Origin: an uncultured Paenibacillaceae bacterium
Lineage (GTDB): Bacteria > Bacillota > Bacilli > Paenibacillales > DA-C8
Assembly: GCA_937957685.1 (NCBI GenBank)
Contig: CALGAO010000085.1
Span: forward strand, 1-64,000
Reading direction: 5' to 3'
DNA length: 64,000 bases
This document shows, in pieces, positions 17,602-26,631 of the stretch (position 1 is the first letter of the stretch; every line of letters begins with the position of its first letter). The notes below the pieces were generated by a model. It did not search any database, was not told the DNA's origin, and saw only the letters and a program-made list of their open reading frames with translations. The position numbers were made by a program, and so were the translations under genes.

Positions 17602-18412
17602 CCACTTCACCCATACGGCGAACGACAACATCGGCGCTGTCCGCATCGGATTGACCGTGATGATCGATGAAGATCGTCAGGCAGCCAAGCTCCCGCGGCG
17701 GATCGATGTCGTTGACCCAATTGTCGCCGATGCTGACGATCTCTCCGAAGGAGCAGTCATACCGCTTCGCCAGCTCGCGGAAATGCTCCTGCGAACGAAC
17801 CGGCTTCATCCCCATGAAGATCTTGTGGTCAAATACGTCCGCAAGCCCCAGCTTCTCGAGGATCACCTCGCTGTCGCTTCTCGGGCTGTTCGTCAGAAGC
17901 ACCAGCTTCTTCATCTGCGACAGACGAGTCAGGGCATCGGCCAGACCGGGGATCGGTTTCATGACATATTCCGGTCCCATCATCCATTTCCTCGTCTCTT
18001 CAAATTTCTCCCAGGTCATGGAGGATGGAATGCCCATATGACGCCCGATGACCGGCGGGATCCACCAGATATCGCCGATGCTGACCACATCCGTCAGATC
18101 CAGGGTGATCGGCTCCGGATACAGCTCGGCTATGGAATCCTCGGAGAGCGGCGTTCCGTCCCAATGGTACGCCTCCAGCACCTCGCCTGCCTGCTGTACC
18201 AGCAGCAGATCGCGATGCGCATCATAGACGCGACCGATCCGGACCGCATGCCGTCCCTCGATCGCCGCCGCATACTGGGCGGCGAACTCCGGCTGAAGCG
18301 GCTCCGGAAGGAGTTGCTCGATGAGCCTGGCATAGTAATCAAAATGATGGGTATCCTCGTACAATGTTCCGTCGAGATCGAATACGATCACCTTGGCTGA
18401 TTGAAGCATCAT
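17579..18412 (-). CDS. HAD family hydrolase
   Basis: A 277-residue haloacid dehalogenase-type phosphatase. Motif I is VIVFDLDGTLYED (9-21), with nucleophile Asp and acid/base Asp two residues on. Motif II is VLLTNSPRS near 165. The Lys of motif III lies near GMKPVRSQEH, and motif IV is GEIVSIGDNWVNDI near 218-231. The helical cap between motifs I and II is long (about 120 residues), a C1-type cap. GGAGG lies somewhat far (12 bases) from the ATG ATG start. A strong promoter lies about 60 bases upstream. Substrate unknown; such proteins dephosphorylate sugar phosphates or nucleotides. Confidence 0.87.
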   Translation of the reverse strand: MMLQSAKVIVFDLDGTLYEDTHHFDYYARLIEQLLPEPLQPEFAAQYAAAIEGRHAVRIGRVYDAHRDLLLVQQAGEVLEAYHWDGTPLSEDSIAELYPEPITLDLTDVVSIGDIWWIPPVIGRHMGIPSSMTWEKFEETRKWMMGPEYVMKPIPGLADALTRLSQMKKLVLLTNSPRSDSEVILEKLGLADVFDHKIFMGMKPVRSQEHFRELAKRYDCSFGEIVSIGDNWVNDIDPPRELGCLTIFIDHHGQSDADSADVVVRRMGEVVDIFNKM

Positions 18413-18464
18413 TATGTATGCGTTCCTCCCCCTGTGCGGTAAAAATCAAAAAAGCTCTCAAAAA

Positions 18465-18493
18465 ATTATATCCCGATTGGAAAGTATATGCAA
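18465..18493 (-). promoter_or_regulatory. Promoter of the HAD hydrolase gene
   Basis: TTGCAT, a 17-base spacer and a perfect TATAAT on the minus strand, ending about 50 bases before the ATG. The rest of the gap between 18494 and 18618 is GC-rich with no clear element. Confidence 0.65.
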
Positions 18494-18618
18494 TGAAGGC
18501 GCTTGCCCGATCTGGACGAGCCGTTGCCCTGGTCGGCACAGGAAGAAGCTGGTCATCGCCTGGCCAGCTGCCAGTTCGACCAGCTTCTCCGTCAACTCCC
18601 GATGATTGGGCTCCCCGG

Positions 18619-18717
18619 TCAATCGACAAGTTCGACCAGCGGGCCTTCGCGACCGTATAGGATCACCTTGGCCAGACGTTCGTTCGGCTTACGAACGCCG
18701 CGACCGCCAGGAATCAC
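18619..18717 (-). CDS. Possible 32-residue protein downstream of the sporulation lipoprotein
   Basis: A GTG-started frame with GGAGG eight bases ahead lies 24 bases after the stop of the YhcN-like gene. It encodes a small protein containing GGRGVRKPNERLAKVI and ending EGPLVELVD. The sequence is charged and protein-like rather than low-complexity, with no membrane segment. I do not recognise the family. Spacing, ribosome site and co-orientation suggest co-expression with the lipoprotein gene, but at this length a chance frame is possible. Confidence 0.4.
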   Translation of the reverse strand: MIPGGRGVRKPNERLAKVILYGREGPLVELVD

Positions 18718-18741
18718 CCGATCGGCCTCCGCCCTGCCTGG

Positions 18742-19281
18742 TCAGCGGTTATCCAGCGCCTCTTTAACCCCAGGATGCTTGGTGGTAAACGAATCCTGAC
18801 GCAACCGTTGCAGCTGCAGCTTCAGGTCGTCGTCGCTGAGTCCGGGATGGATGTCGTACAGGTACGAATAAATCCAGCTCACGAACGTCAGATTCGTGGT
18901 GATATAGATATGGTCAACCTCAGGCACGACGTCCCTGACCCTCTTCTCCACTTCAGCCTGAATCTCCAGCGGCACCCTGGTCCGGATATCCTTCAGCTGC
19001 AAAGCCACATAGGCATCGCCATCATACAGCAGCACATAGGCCGCATCCACCCTCTCCAGCTTGACCAGCTCCTGTGCAGCCAGATCCGACCTCTGCCGAT
19101 CTCTTACGGCGGTCTCTCCGTCTGCCTGACCCCTTATCTGCGGAGCAGTCCCCTGTTCAAGCGAACGGAATCTGGCAGCCTTGCCCTCTTCATCATGCCT
19201 GACGCCACAAGCCGCGAGGGCTATGGCGACCAGCAAGAGCACAAACGTGCTTGCCGACATTAACCTGGTTATGCGCATCAT
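18742..19281 (-). CDS. YhcN/YlaJ-type sporulation lipoprotein
   Basis: A 179-residue lipoprotein. The hydrophobic signal (residues 5-23) ends in ALAAC, giving a lipidated Cys at 24. The mature part has the YhcN/YlaJ pattern: a repeat-like helix/strand module with ELVKLERVDAAYVLLYDGDAYVALQL and a following helix EIQAEVEKRVRDVVPEVDHIYITTN. Related proteins sit in the inner spore membrane or at the germinating spore; the exact role is poorly known. GAGGTGAGCAG precedes the ATG pair. Sporulation-specific expression is inferred from the family. Confidence 0.8.
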   Translation of the reverse strand: MMRITRLMSASTFVLLLVAIALAACGVRHDEEGKAARFRSLEQGTAPQIRGQADGETAVRDRQRSDLAAQELVKLERVDAAYVLLYDGDAYVALQLKDIRTRVPLEIQAEVEKRVRDVVPEVDHIYITTNLTFVSWIYSYLYDIHPGLSDDDLKLQLQRLRQDSFTTKHPGVKEALDNR

Positions 19282-19511
19282 CTGCTCACCTCTTCACCAT
19301 AAGGGTTTGCGGTTTCAGGCGGTTTATGTTCGGTAAATTCATGCAGCCCATGATCAGGCCAGATCCACTTCTCCCTTCCGGAGGCGATGGCTCGCCGTCA
19401 TGCGGCAATCGCGCCAGCAGCGCCCTGGAGCATCACAGGGGAGCCCGTTCGCAGAGCGATCGGATCATGCGGGCAATTGTCCATGAGCATCTGCCGGGAA
19501 GTTCCCGGGCG

Positions 19512-21284
19512 CTACAGCTTCCGTTCCTCAACATGCTCGCGAATGATATCCATGATCTCGGCGAACAGACGGACCGCTTGACCGGAGGCTCCCGGCACAT
19601 CATAGACGACAACGGCTGCGGCGACCTTCGGGTTCCTGGCCGGCCCGTAGCCGATGAACCATTCGTTCACCCGGCCTGGCGCTCCTGTCTGCGCCGTTCC
19701 GGTCTTGCCCGCAAGCTCCCAGGCGTGATCCCGGAGCGCAGAGCCGGTGCCCGTCAGCACCGTCTCGCGCATCATCCTGCGCAGCCAGTCCGCTGTCGCC
19801 TTCGACACTCCGCCCTGGGGCAACCGCCGAACAGGGAATCGCTCGATCATCGCGCCATCGCGATACTTGAGCGCGCTGACGACGCGGGGCGACAACAGGG
19901 TCCCGCCCTGAAGGATGGTCACGACCATATTGGCCGCCTGGAGAGGCGACAGCCGCACATCGCGCTGCCCGATCGCCGACTGGATCAGCGCTCCTTCATC
20001 GATCGCATCAAGGGCAAACACGACGCCAGGCTCCTCCATGTCGAACTGGCGCAGAGGCTCCTTGCGTCCCCGCACCGCTCCTTCCCAGCCCACCGTCCTG
20101 CTGATGCCTAGCCGATAAGCGATCATCCGGATGCGCTCGGGCCCGAGGCGTCTGGCGATCTCCGCGAAAGTGATGTTGCACGACTCGGCGAAGGCTTGGG
20201 TGAAGCTGATCGGCCCGTGCCCTCCCTTCTTCCAGCATGCAAAGCCATACTTGCCGTACTCCCCATGACAGATGAACTTCTCATGCGGTCTCACGATGCC
20301 GTACTCGAGAGCGGCCGCGGCGACGACCAGCTTGAACACCGAGCCGGGCACCTGCTGCTTGATCGCCTGATTCACCCAGCTCTTGTCATGCGGATCCGGG
20401 TGCTGCGGATCGAACGTTGGCCGATTCGCCATGACGAGCACATCCGCCTGCCGGGCGTCGAGCACCACAACGGAGGCCGCGCGTATGCCACGCGCGTCGA
20501 GCAGTTGCTCGATGCGCGCCTGCAGTTCGGCATCCAGGGTCGTAACCGCCTGAACGGGATGATAGAGGCCGTTCGTGTTGCGCAGCCTCGGTTCCCCCAC
20601 CGGTCTGCCCAGGGCGTCTGTCAGCACCGACAGCGAGATGCTCCCTTGACTTCGCAGCAACCTCTCCAGCGACCTTTCCAGGCCGCTCACGCCGACCCTC
20701 GCATCCTGCCTGATGCTGCCCTCTTCCAGCTCCGGCCCGTAGATCCGGCGGACTTCCTCCGGATGCTGGGCGACGAAGCCCAGCAGATGCGCCGCATAGG
20801 CTGGCTGGATGTAACGCGTCACATACGGAACGGCATACAATCCCGACTCCGGCCATCTGCGCAGAATGCGAATCTGCTCCTCGCCGAGCGGCACCGGCCC
20901 TTCTTCATCTTCCCACAGCGCCAGGGGCTCGTCGCCTTCGAGCAGAGCTGTCCACTGCTCCCGGGCCATGCCGATGCGCGAGCGCAGCTCTTCCGCCTCC
21001 GCCGGATGCTCCGCAGCCCATCTATGCGCGGCGGTGCGATCCATCGCCAGGACATGGACACCGAATCCGGCGATGGGCCTGCCGCGCCGATCCACGATCC
21101 GTCCCCTGCCGTCGTCCAGCGTCACGCTGCGCAGCCTCTGAGCGACGGAAGCGGCGGTCAGTTCCCTGTGTCCGGGAGCATGTCGGATGCTGCCGAACAG
21201 TTGGATCGCCATCAATTGCGCGATGAGATAGAAGAAGCAACCCGTGATGATCGTGAGCGCGATGAATGCGCGGCGCAGGTTCAT
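19512..21284 (-). CDS. Class B penicillin-binding protein (PBP2-type transpeptidase)
   Basis: Membrane-anchored D,D-transpeptidase of 590 residues. One TM helix (6-30) is followed by a dimerisation domain (about 55-230) and a transpeptidase domain. Catalytic motifs are SVFK at 315-318, SCN at 368-370 and KTG at 527-529, all in the expected order. The lack of PASTA repeats separates it from SpoVD/Pbp2B types with such tails. The proteins here probably cross-link peptidoglycan in elongation, division or sporulation; position after a sporulation lipoprotein gene gives only a weak hint. The only plausible Shine-Dalgarno (GGGGAG, 12 bases from the ATG) lies inside the terminator stem of the upstream chemoreceptor gene. 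Confidence 0.9.
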   Translation of the reverse strand: MNLRRAFIALTIITGCFFYLIAQLMAIQLFGSIRHAPGHRELTAASVAQRLRSVTLDDGRGRIVDRRGRPIAGFGVHVLAMDRTAAHRWAAEHPAEAEELRSRIGMAREQWTALLEGDEPLALWEDEEGPVPLGEEQIRILRRWPESGLYAVPYVTRYIQPAYAAHLLGFVAQHPEEVRRIYGPELEEGSIRQDARVGVSGLERSLERLLRSQGSISLSVLTDALGRPVGEPRLRNTNGLYHPVQAVTTLDAELQARIEQLLDARGIRAASVVVLDARQADVLVMANRPTFDPQHPDPHDKSWVNQAIKQQVPGSVFKLVVAAAALEYGIVRPHEKFICHGEYGKYGFACWKKGGHGPISFTQAFAESCNITFAEIARRLGPERIRMIAYRLGISRTVGWEGAVRGRKEPLRQFDMEEPGVVFALDAIDEGALIQSAIGQRDVRLSPLQAANMVVTILQGGTLLSPRVVSALKYRDGAMIERFPVRRLPQGGVSKATADWLRRMMRETVLTGTGSALRDHAWELAGKTGTAQTGAPGRVNEWFIGYGPARNPKVAAAVVVYDVPGASGQAVRLFAEIMDIIREHVEERKL

Positions 21285-21292
21285 AGCATGCG

Positions 21293-21342
21293 AAAACTCC
21301 CCGATTGCGATTCATACTCTCAGTATGAACCGCCGGGGAGTT
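21293..21342 (-). terminator. Terminator of the chemoreceptor gene
   Basis: AACTCCCC pairs with GGGGAGTT, with an inner TTCATACT/AGTATGAA stem, and ends in TTTTC on the minus strand. It lies between the chemoreceptor stop and the PBP start, which are only 66 bases apart. Its 3' arm contains the likely ribosome site of the PBP gene. Confidence 0.8.
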
Positions 21343-21350
21343 CTTCAATC

Positions 21351-23435
21351 TTACAGCTTGAATTTTTTCAGAGATTCCGTCAGTTCGTTGGACAGCGACT
21401 CGAGCTTGCCAGCCAGCTTGACCAGGGAATCGCTCGTCTCCAGCTGAGACGCGCTGGAGGAAGCCACCTCTTCCGAGATCGCCGACGATTCTTCGGATAC
21501 CGCGCTGACGCTGGACATCGTATCGGACAGCACCTGCTGCGCCTTCTCCAGCTGCTCGATCGCTTCGGTCACCTGGTCGGCCTGCTTGACAAGGCCAATC
21601 ATGCGTTCCCTGACGTCATTAAACAGCTTGTCCGCATCCATCACCGAACTGATCTGCTCCTGGAAGAGCGGGTAAGCTTCCGACATGACGTTGACCGTCT
21701 CGCCTATGCCGCTCTGGATATGATCGATCATCTCCGCGACCACATCGATCGACTTGCGGGATTGGTCCGCCAGCTTGCGGATCTCGCCTGCGATGACCAT
21801 GAAGCCTCGGCCTGCCGCACCGGAACGGGAAGCCTCGATGGAGGCGTTCAACGCCAGGATATTCGTCTGCTGGGTGATCTGCGTCATCATATCCAGCAGA
21901 TTGCGAATCGACGAAGTGCTTTCCTTCAGCTGATCCACCTTCTCCACCATGCGGCGGGTCATTTCTTCCGTGGCCCTGGTTTTGTCCGTCAGCTGAGACA
22001 TGTACGAGGTGCCGCGCTCGCTGACCTTGTGGACATCAGCCGCCACTTCGCCCATCGAGCGGTTGGCCGCAACCACATGCTGCAGCTGCTTGCTCAGGTC
22101 CACGACCAGCTCGTTGCCGCGTTCGGCTTCGGATGCCAGGGTCGAAGCGCCGCTTGCGATCTGCTCCGTCGCTTCCGAGATCTCACGCGCCGCCTGCGCC
22201 GTCTCTTTGGCCGACTCCGAAAGCTCCTGTGCGGTGGTGAGCACATCCGCCGCAGACTTGCTCGTCTGCTTCACCAGATATTGGATCTGCTCCATCATCT
22301 CATTGAAGCTCGTGCCGAGTTGCCCGATCTCGTCACGCCGCTTCTTGAAGCGGGTGCGAACGTTCAGGTTGCCCTTGGCGCCTTCGATCATCAGCCGCTC
22401 CAGACTGCGCAGCGGGCCGCCCAGATGGCGAGCCACGATCAGGCTGAGCACGATGGCCAGCAGGGCGCCTCCGAGGATGGTGAAGAACGTGACCTGGCGG
22501 ATAACGGCTGTTTCCGCTGTCAATTCCGATATAGGAGCCGTACCGACCACATACCATTTGCCCTTCTCGGAGTAATGGCTGACGACGATATGCTCCTCGC
22601 CGTCCTCACCGGTCAGGGTGCTCTGACCGTCCGAAGGCAATGACAGCGCCGCCTGTGTTCCGATAAGGCTCAGGTCCTTTGCCTGGATTAACTCATTGTT
22701 CGCATTCACGATGTAGATCTCGGAATGTTCGCTGAGCTGAATGCCAGCCAACAATTGGCCCAGCAGCGCCTGGTCCACCTCGACCAGGACCACATAGGTC
22801 TGACCCAGGCTGCTCTTGAACATTCGGGCAACTGCAAAGGATGCCTTGTTCGGGACCGTGCCTGTATAGCCTCCGAGTTGTGTGTGCAACCATACCGTCT
22901 TCTGATCGCCGGTCAAGACATTCTTGAACCAGACCGCTTCCCTGTCCACTTCCAGTCCCTGGCGTGAAGAGGAATAGGCGCCCTGAACCGCCTCAGAGCC
23001 GATGATGGCTATCGAGGCGATGTTGGAATCCGAATAGCTCAACTGGCTCAAGGTTTCCTGGATGGTAATTTGCGCCGAGATCCGGTCAAACGCCGATGTC
23101 AGATCATTGGAAGCATTGAACAGCTCATTGTGCAGACTCAGATTCGTCACGATCTGGTTAGCCAGTTGCTCGTACGTGTTCAGCGTAGCATCGATCTTCT
23201 CGCTGGTCTGATGAATCGTCTCACTGGCTGACTGACTGGCGAACTCCGTGATGATATCGTTCGATATCATGTTGGAGATCATGCCCGTTGCCGCTACCGG
23301 TATGAGCACGCAACAGAAGATGATCGCAAATAGCTTGACCCCTACCGATGCCAGGGCAAGTTGCCGCTTGGGCTTGTTCGACGGTTGCGACGGAATAGGC
23401 TGCTTGTTTTGCTTCTTCGTAACTGCTGATAACAA
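21351..23435 (-). CDS. Methyl-accepting chemotaxis protein
   Basis: Transmembrane chemoreceptor of about 694 residues. A basic cytosolic lead of about 30 residues precedes TM1 (about 31-55). An extracellular dCache-like sensor spans about 56-300, followed by TM2 (about 305-330) and a HAMP domain. The cytoplasmic signalling hairpin has its conserved tip, EASRSGAAGRGFMVIAGEIR, near residue 535. It would signal to CheA through CheW and be tuned by methylation. A GTG lies three codons earlier, but AGGTG six bases before the TTG at 23435 favours the shorter start. Ligand unknown. The protein lies among non-motility genes, as orphan receptors often do. Confidence 0.9.
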   Translation of the reverse strand: MLSAVTKKQNKQPIPSQPSNKPKRQLALASVGVKLFAIIFCCVLIPVAATGMISNMISNDIITEFASQSASETIHQTSEKIDATLNTYEQLANQIVTNLSLHNELFNASNDLTSAFDRISAQITIQETLSQLSYSDSNIASIAIIGSEAVQGAYSSSRQGLEVDREAVWFKNVLTGDQKTVWLHTQLGGYTGTVPNKASFAVARMFKSSLGQTYVVLVEVDQALLGQLLAGIQLSEHSEIYIVNANNELIQAKDLSLIGTQAALSLPSDGQSTLTGEDGEEHIVVSHYSEKGKWYVVGTAPISELTAETAVIRQVTFFTILGGALLAIVLSLIVARHLGGPLRSLERLMIEGAKGNLNVRTRFKKRRDEIGQLGTSFNEMMEQIQYLVKQTSKSAADVLTTAQELSESAKETAQAAREISEATEQIASGASTLASEAERGNELVVDLSKQLQHVVAANRSMGEVAADVHKVSERGTSYMSQLTDKTRATEEMTRRMVEKVDQLKESTSSIRNLLDMMTQITQQTNILALNASIEASRSGAAGRGFMVIAGEIRKLADQSRKSIDVVAEMIDHIQSGIGETVNVMSEAYPLFQEQISSVMDADKLFNDVRERMIGLVKQADQVTEAIEQLEKAQQVLSDTMSSVSAVSEESSAISEEVASSSASQLETSDSLVKLAGKLESLSNELTESLKKFKL

Positions 23436-23584
23436 TGAGGTCACCTGCCTGTTTGATAGTGAGTGTAGTGAGACTGATACTGTTTATATTTCGGTTCCTG
23501 CGCTGACATAATAAAGAAAGTTCACAGATTGTTAACGGATTCGTCACAAAATTAGCGAGGTTATGTATAATTGGTAAATGAAAG

Positions 23585-23624
23585 AAAAATGTCAGCCGAA
23601 CCGGCAATCGGCAATCGGCTGACA
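23585..23624 (-). terminator. Terminator of the alaS-trhP2 gene block
   Basis: TGTCAGCCG pairs with CGGCTGACA on the minus strand and runs into TTTTTCTTT. The loop contains a GCCGATT direct repeat. It follows the last gene of the conserved block, so that transcription unit ends here, unlike B. subtilis where udk and greA follow. Confidence 0.85.
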
Positions 23625-23650
23625 CTGCCCAGCTGGCAAGAAGCTGAACG

Positions 23651-24931
23651 TCAGTTCAGCTTCTTGCGCATCATATCGAACTTGTGAACCGGCTGCTCCA
23701 CGTGCATCCGGATGAGCTGCAACGGATGCCGGGCGGCATCCAGCGGCCGGCCATCCGTGTCGTAGATATCGCCGACGATCTGCTTGAAATGGGTGCCGTC
23801 AGGCCCGATGAACTCGACTTCCTGACCCGGCTTGAAATGATTGCGTTGCTCGATCACGGCCATGCCGCTCGCCGCATCATAATCCATCACCAAACCGGCG
23901 AAGTCATAGGCCTGCGGTTTGTCCTCCGGCGTGTAGATGTGATCATCATGGTCCGGCTCCTCGAAGAAAAAGCCCGTGCTCACCGGCCGGTTCGCCGCCT
24001 TGCCGATCTCCTCCAGCCACTCCTGCTTCAGCTCGTAGGCGAACGGATCGCGCATATAGGCATCGATCGCCTGCCTGTAGGCATTGACCACCGTCGCCAC
24101 GTAATGAATGCTCTTCATCCGTCCTTCGATCTTGAAGCTGTCCACTCCGGAACGGATCAGCGCGGGGATGTGCTCGATCATGCACATATCCTTCGAGCTC
24201 ATCGTGAACGGGTCCTCACCATCGGCGGTCAGACGAGCCGAATAGGATTCCGTCATCAGGTCTTCCTCGGACACGAACAGATCGTACTTCCATCGGCAAG
24301 ACTGGCAGCAGCCGCCCCGGTTGGAATCGCGATCGGTGAAGTGGTTCGACAACACGCAGCGTCCCGAATAGGATGAACACATCGCGCCGTGGATGAACAC
24401 TTCGATCTCGATATCGACATGCTCCTTGATCTCCTCGATCTCCCGCATGCTGGCCTCTCTGGCGAGCACGACCCGCGAGACCCCTTCATCCTTCCAGAAT
24501 CGAACCGCTTGCCAGTTGAGCGTCGATTGCTGCGTGCTCAGATGCAGCTCGACGTTCGGCGCTGCCCGCTTCGCCGTCTCGATGATCGCCGGGTCGGCGA
24601 CGATGATCGCATCGATGCCGATGCGGTCCAGCTCGGACAGATAGTCATGCAGGCCCGGCAGATCCTCGTTATGCGCATAGATGTTGGTCGCCACGAATAC
24701 CTTGGCGCCATGCTGTCTGGCGAAGGCCACCCCTTCGCGCATCTCGTCGAAGGAGAAGTTGTCGGCGTTGGAGCGCAGCCCATAGCGTTGACCGCCGATA
24801 TAGACGGCATCCGCGCCATAGCGGATGGCAAACTTCAGCTTCTCCAGGTTGCCAGCCGGCGCCAGCAGCTCCGGGAGAGCGAGCTTGCGGCGCTTGCCCA
24901 GCATCTCCTCACGGGACATCGTGATCGTCAT
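23651..24931 (-). CDS. trhP2: Peptidase U32 family tRNA hydroxylation protein (TrhP2/YrrO-like)
   Basis: A 426-residue U32-family protein. In B. subtilis the YrrO/TrhP pathway makes 5-hydroxyuridine at tRNA position 34, using prephenate-derived chemistry. The U32 signature EVFIHGAMCSSYSGRC is present near residue 160. Further cysteines in GGCCQSC near 185 probably bind an iron-sulfur cluster. A C-terminal beta-barrel-like extension follows residue 320. The frame begins 14 codons further up, but AAGGGG before the ATG at 24931 supports this start. It directly follows trhP1 and trmR, matching the B. subtilis yrrM-yrrN-yrrO order. True proteolytic activity is unlikely. Confidence 0.88.
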   Translation of the reverse strand: MTITMSREEMLGKRRKLALPELLAPAGNLEKLKFAIRYGADAVYIGGQRYGLRSNADNFSFDEMREGVAFARQHGAKVFVATNIYAHNEDLPGLHDYLSELDRIGIDAIIVADPAIIETAKRAAPNVELHLSTQQSTLNWQAVRFWKDEGVSRVVLAREASMREIEEIKEHVDIEIEVFIHGAMCSSYSGRCVLSNHFTDRDSNRGGCCQSCRWKYDLFVSEEDLMTESYSARLTADGEDPFTMSSKDMCMIEHIPALIRSGVDSFKIEGRMKSIHYVATVVNAYRQAIDAYMRDPFAYELKQEWLEEIGKAANRPVSTGFFFEEPDHDDHIYTPEDKPQAYDFAGLVMDYDAASGMAVIEQRNHFKPGQEVEFIGPDGTHFKQIVGDIYDTDGRPLDAARHPLQLIRMHVEQPVHKFDMMRKKLN

Positions 24932-24976
24932 CGGAATCACCCCTTCTTCTCCATCATGTTTATATGCTTGCATCGC

Positions 24977-25933
24977 TCAATACACCTGTTCCTTGAACAA
25001 AAATCCGAACGTCAGCTCGCGCCCCGGATCCTGCAGCTCGTGAATCGCATCCAGCCACTCATCGCGGAACTCATACGCAGCGGGATCCGCCGCATACGCG
25101 TCGATGGCTTCTCGATATACGCGCATCACCGTCTTGTTGTATTCCACAGACTTCAGCAGCCCCTCGATGTAGAAGGCATCGATCCCCAGCTCCATCAGCT
25201 CATCCAGGCACTCGATCGTGCAGATATCGTATGAACTCATGATCAGCGTCCCGTTCTCGTTCTCGATGATCGGGTAGCGTTCATCGGGGCGCTCCTGCTC
25301 GACAAGATACAACAGCTTGCCATCCTGCTCATATTGTGGCGCCAGCTTCTTCCCTCGATGCGTCAGATAATGCTTCACCAGCTTGCGCTTCGAATGGTAG
25401 ATGTTCGTCATGCCATGCACCTGTATCTGGATCTCATGATTCGCCCCGCGCCTGAACCCGGCGATCTCCTCCAGGTTCAGCTCGCGGGCGAGAATCGTGC
25501 GCGAGGCGCCCTTGCTCGCCCAATAGTTCGCCGTCATATAGTTGGTTGTCGTCATCTCCGCCGTCCAATGGAGCCTGAGGCCGAGACCGCGTTCCCTGAC
25601 CGCCATGAGCACCGCCGGATCTCCGAAGATCACGGCGTCCACTCCGGCATCCTGCAGCGACTGCAGATGGTCGCCCAGCCCCGGCAGCAGGCTGTGATCG
25701 AAGATCTTGTTCACGGCCGCATATACCCTGGTTTGCCGTTCATGCGCCAGCTTCACCGCCTCCGCGATCAGCGTAACCGGCATGGAGCCGGGAAGCCTTT
25801 CCGCATAGGTCAGGTCGCCCACGACCACCGCATCCGCGCCCGCTTCGATGTATTGCTTCACTTCCTCCAGCGACCCCGCCGAGATGCTGATCTCGGGCTT
25901 GCGGAAGGCGTCTGAAGCCTGATTGTCTGACAT
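24977..25933 (-). CDS. trhP1: Peptidase U32 family protein (TrhP1/YrrN-like)
   Basis: A 318-residue shorter U32-family partner. It keeps the TIM-barrel core (AGADAVVVGDLTYAERL, LHWTAEMTTTNYMTANYW). In the signature region, QVHGMTNIYHSKRKLV replaces the cysteine pattern of its neighbour, so it probably lacks the metal cluster. In B. subtilis YrrN acts with YrrO in 5-hydroxyuridine formation on tRNA. AGAGG eight bases before the ATG fixes the start at 25933, although the frame runs 25 codons further. It lies five bases after trmR. Confidence 0.87.
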   Translation of the reverse strand: MSDNQASDAFRKPEISISAGSLEEVKQYIEAGADAVVVGDLTYAERLPGSMPVTLIAEAVKLAHERQTRVYAAVNKIFDHSLLPGLGDHLQSLQDAGVDAVIFGDPAVLMAVRERGLGLRLHWTAEMTTTNYMTANYWASKGASRTILARELNLEEIAGFRRGANHEIQIQVHGMTNIYHSKRKLVKHYLTHRGKKLAPQYEQDGKLLYLVEQERPDERYPIIENENGTLIMSSYDICTIECLDELMELGIDAFYIEGLLKSVEYNKTVMRVYREAIDAYAADPAAYEFRDEWLDAIHELQDPGRELTFGFLFKEQVY

Positions 25934-25938
25934 TCCTT

Positions 25939-26631
25939 TCACCTCTTTATGCTGATTGCCATCCCGTCGCCCACGGCCAGGAACGTCGTATCCAGCTCCG
26001 GGTGACACCGCAGCAGCTCATTGTATTCCCTGATCCTGCGCACCGTGCTGCGATGCCGGCGCTCCACCTCATCGGGCGGCTGCGCCGCCAGACCGCGAAA
26101 CAGCACGTTGTCCGTCACAATGAGGCCGCCGCTCCTGCACAGCCGGCACGCTTCACCCAGAAACTGCGCATACTTGCCCTTGGCCGCATCGATGAAGATC
26201 ATGTCGAAGGATTCGCGCAGCCCGGGAAGATGGTCAAGCGCATCTCCCCGGATCAGCTCGATGCGCTCCGCAACCGACGCTTCGCGAAAGTTCACCTCCG
26301 CCCGGGCGGCCCGCGCCTCGTCGATCTCGATCGTCACGATGCGCGCCTCCCTCGCCGCCTCCGCCAGGTGGATGGCGGAATATCCGATGGCCGTGCCGAT
26401 CTCGAGTATGCGTCGCGGCCGGTGCAAGGCGCACAATAGCCGCAGCAGGGAGGCGCCGGCCAGCTGGATGATCGGGATCGCTTCCTCCTGCGCCTCCTTC
26501 TCCAGGCGTCGGAGCACGGCGCTGCGCTCCCTGGTCAATGAGCTTATATAGGAAGTTACATCGCTGTCCGTGATTGGCACCGTGGCTAAACCCCCGTCAA
26601 TCCTGAAGTCATCCATCCCGTTGTCTGTCAT
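25939..26631 (-). CDS. trmR: tRNA 5-hydroxyuridine O-methyltransferase (TrmR/YrrM-like)
   Basis: SAM-dependent class I O-methyltransferase of 230 residues. The SAM-binding motif ILEIGTAIGYSAIHLA lies near 75-90, the acidic loop IVTIEIDEARA near 98 and the DMIFIDAAKGKY metal/substrate segment near 140. It would methylate 5-hydroxyuridine-34 to 5-methoxyuridine, improving decoding of codons ending in G and others. Immediate neighbours are the two TrhP proteins that make its substrate, so the whole route is encoded in 3 kb. The gene starts within the mltG stop region. Confidence 0.9.
   Translation of the reverse strand: MTDNGMDDFRIDGGLATVPITDSDVTSYISSLTRERSAVLRRLEKEAQEEAIPIIQLAGASLLRLLCALHRPRRILEIGTAIGYSAIHLAEAAREARIVTIEIDEARAARAEVNFREASVAERIELIRGDALDHLPGLRESFDMIFIDAAKGKYAQFLGEACRLCRSGGLIVTDNVLFRGLAAQPPDEVERRHRSTVRRIREYNELLRCHPELDTTFLAVGDGMAISIKR

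Noticed and set aside
20196..22643. 815-codon plus-strand open frame
   Set aside because: It is antisense to the PBP and chemoreceptor genes, both of which have complete motifs. Long antisense frames are expected at this GC content.
21351..23435. Part of a flagellar or chemotaxis operon
   Set aside because: No che or fli genes lie nearby; it is a lone receptor gene with its own terminator.
23651..25933. Collagenase-like peptidases
   Set aside because: The U32 label is historical. Order with trmR and similarity to YrrN/YrrO point to tRNA hydroxylation.
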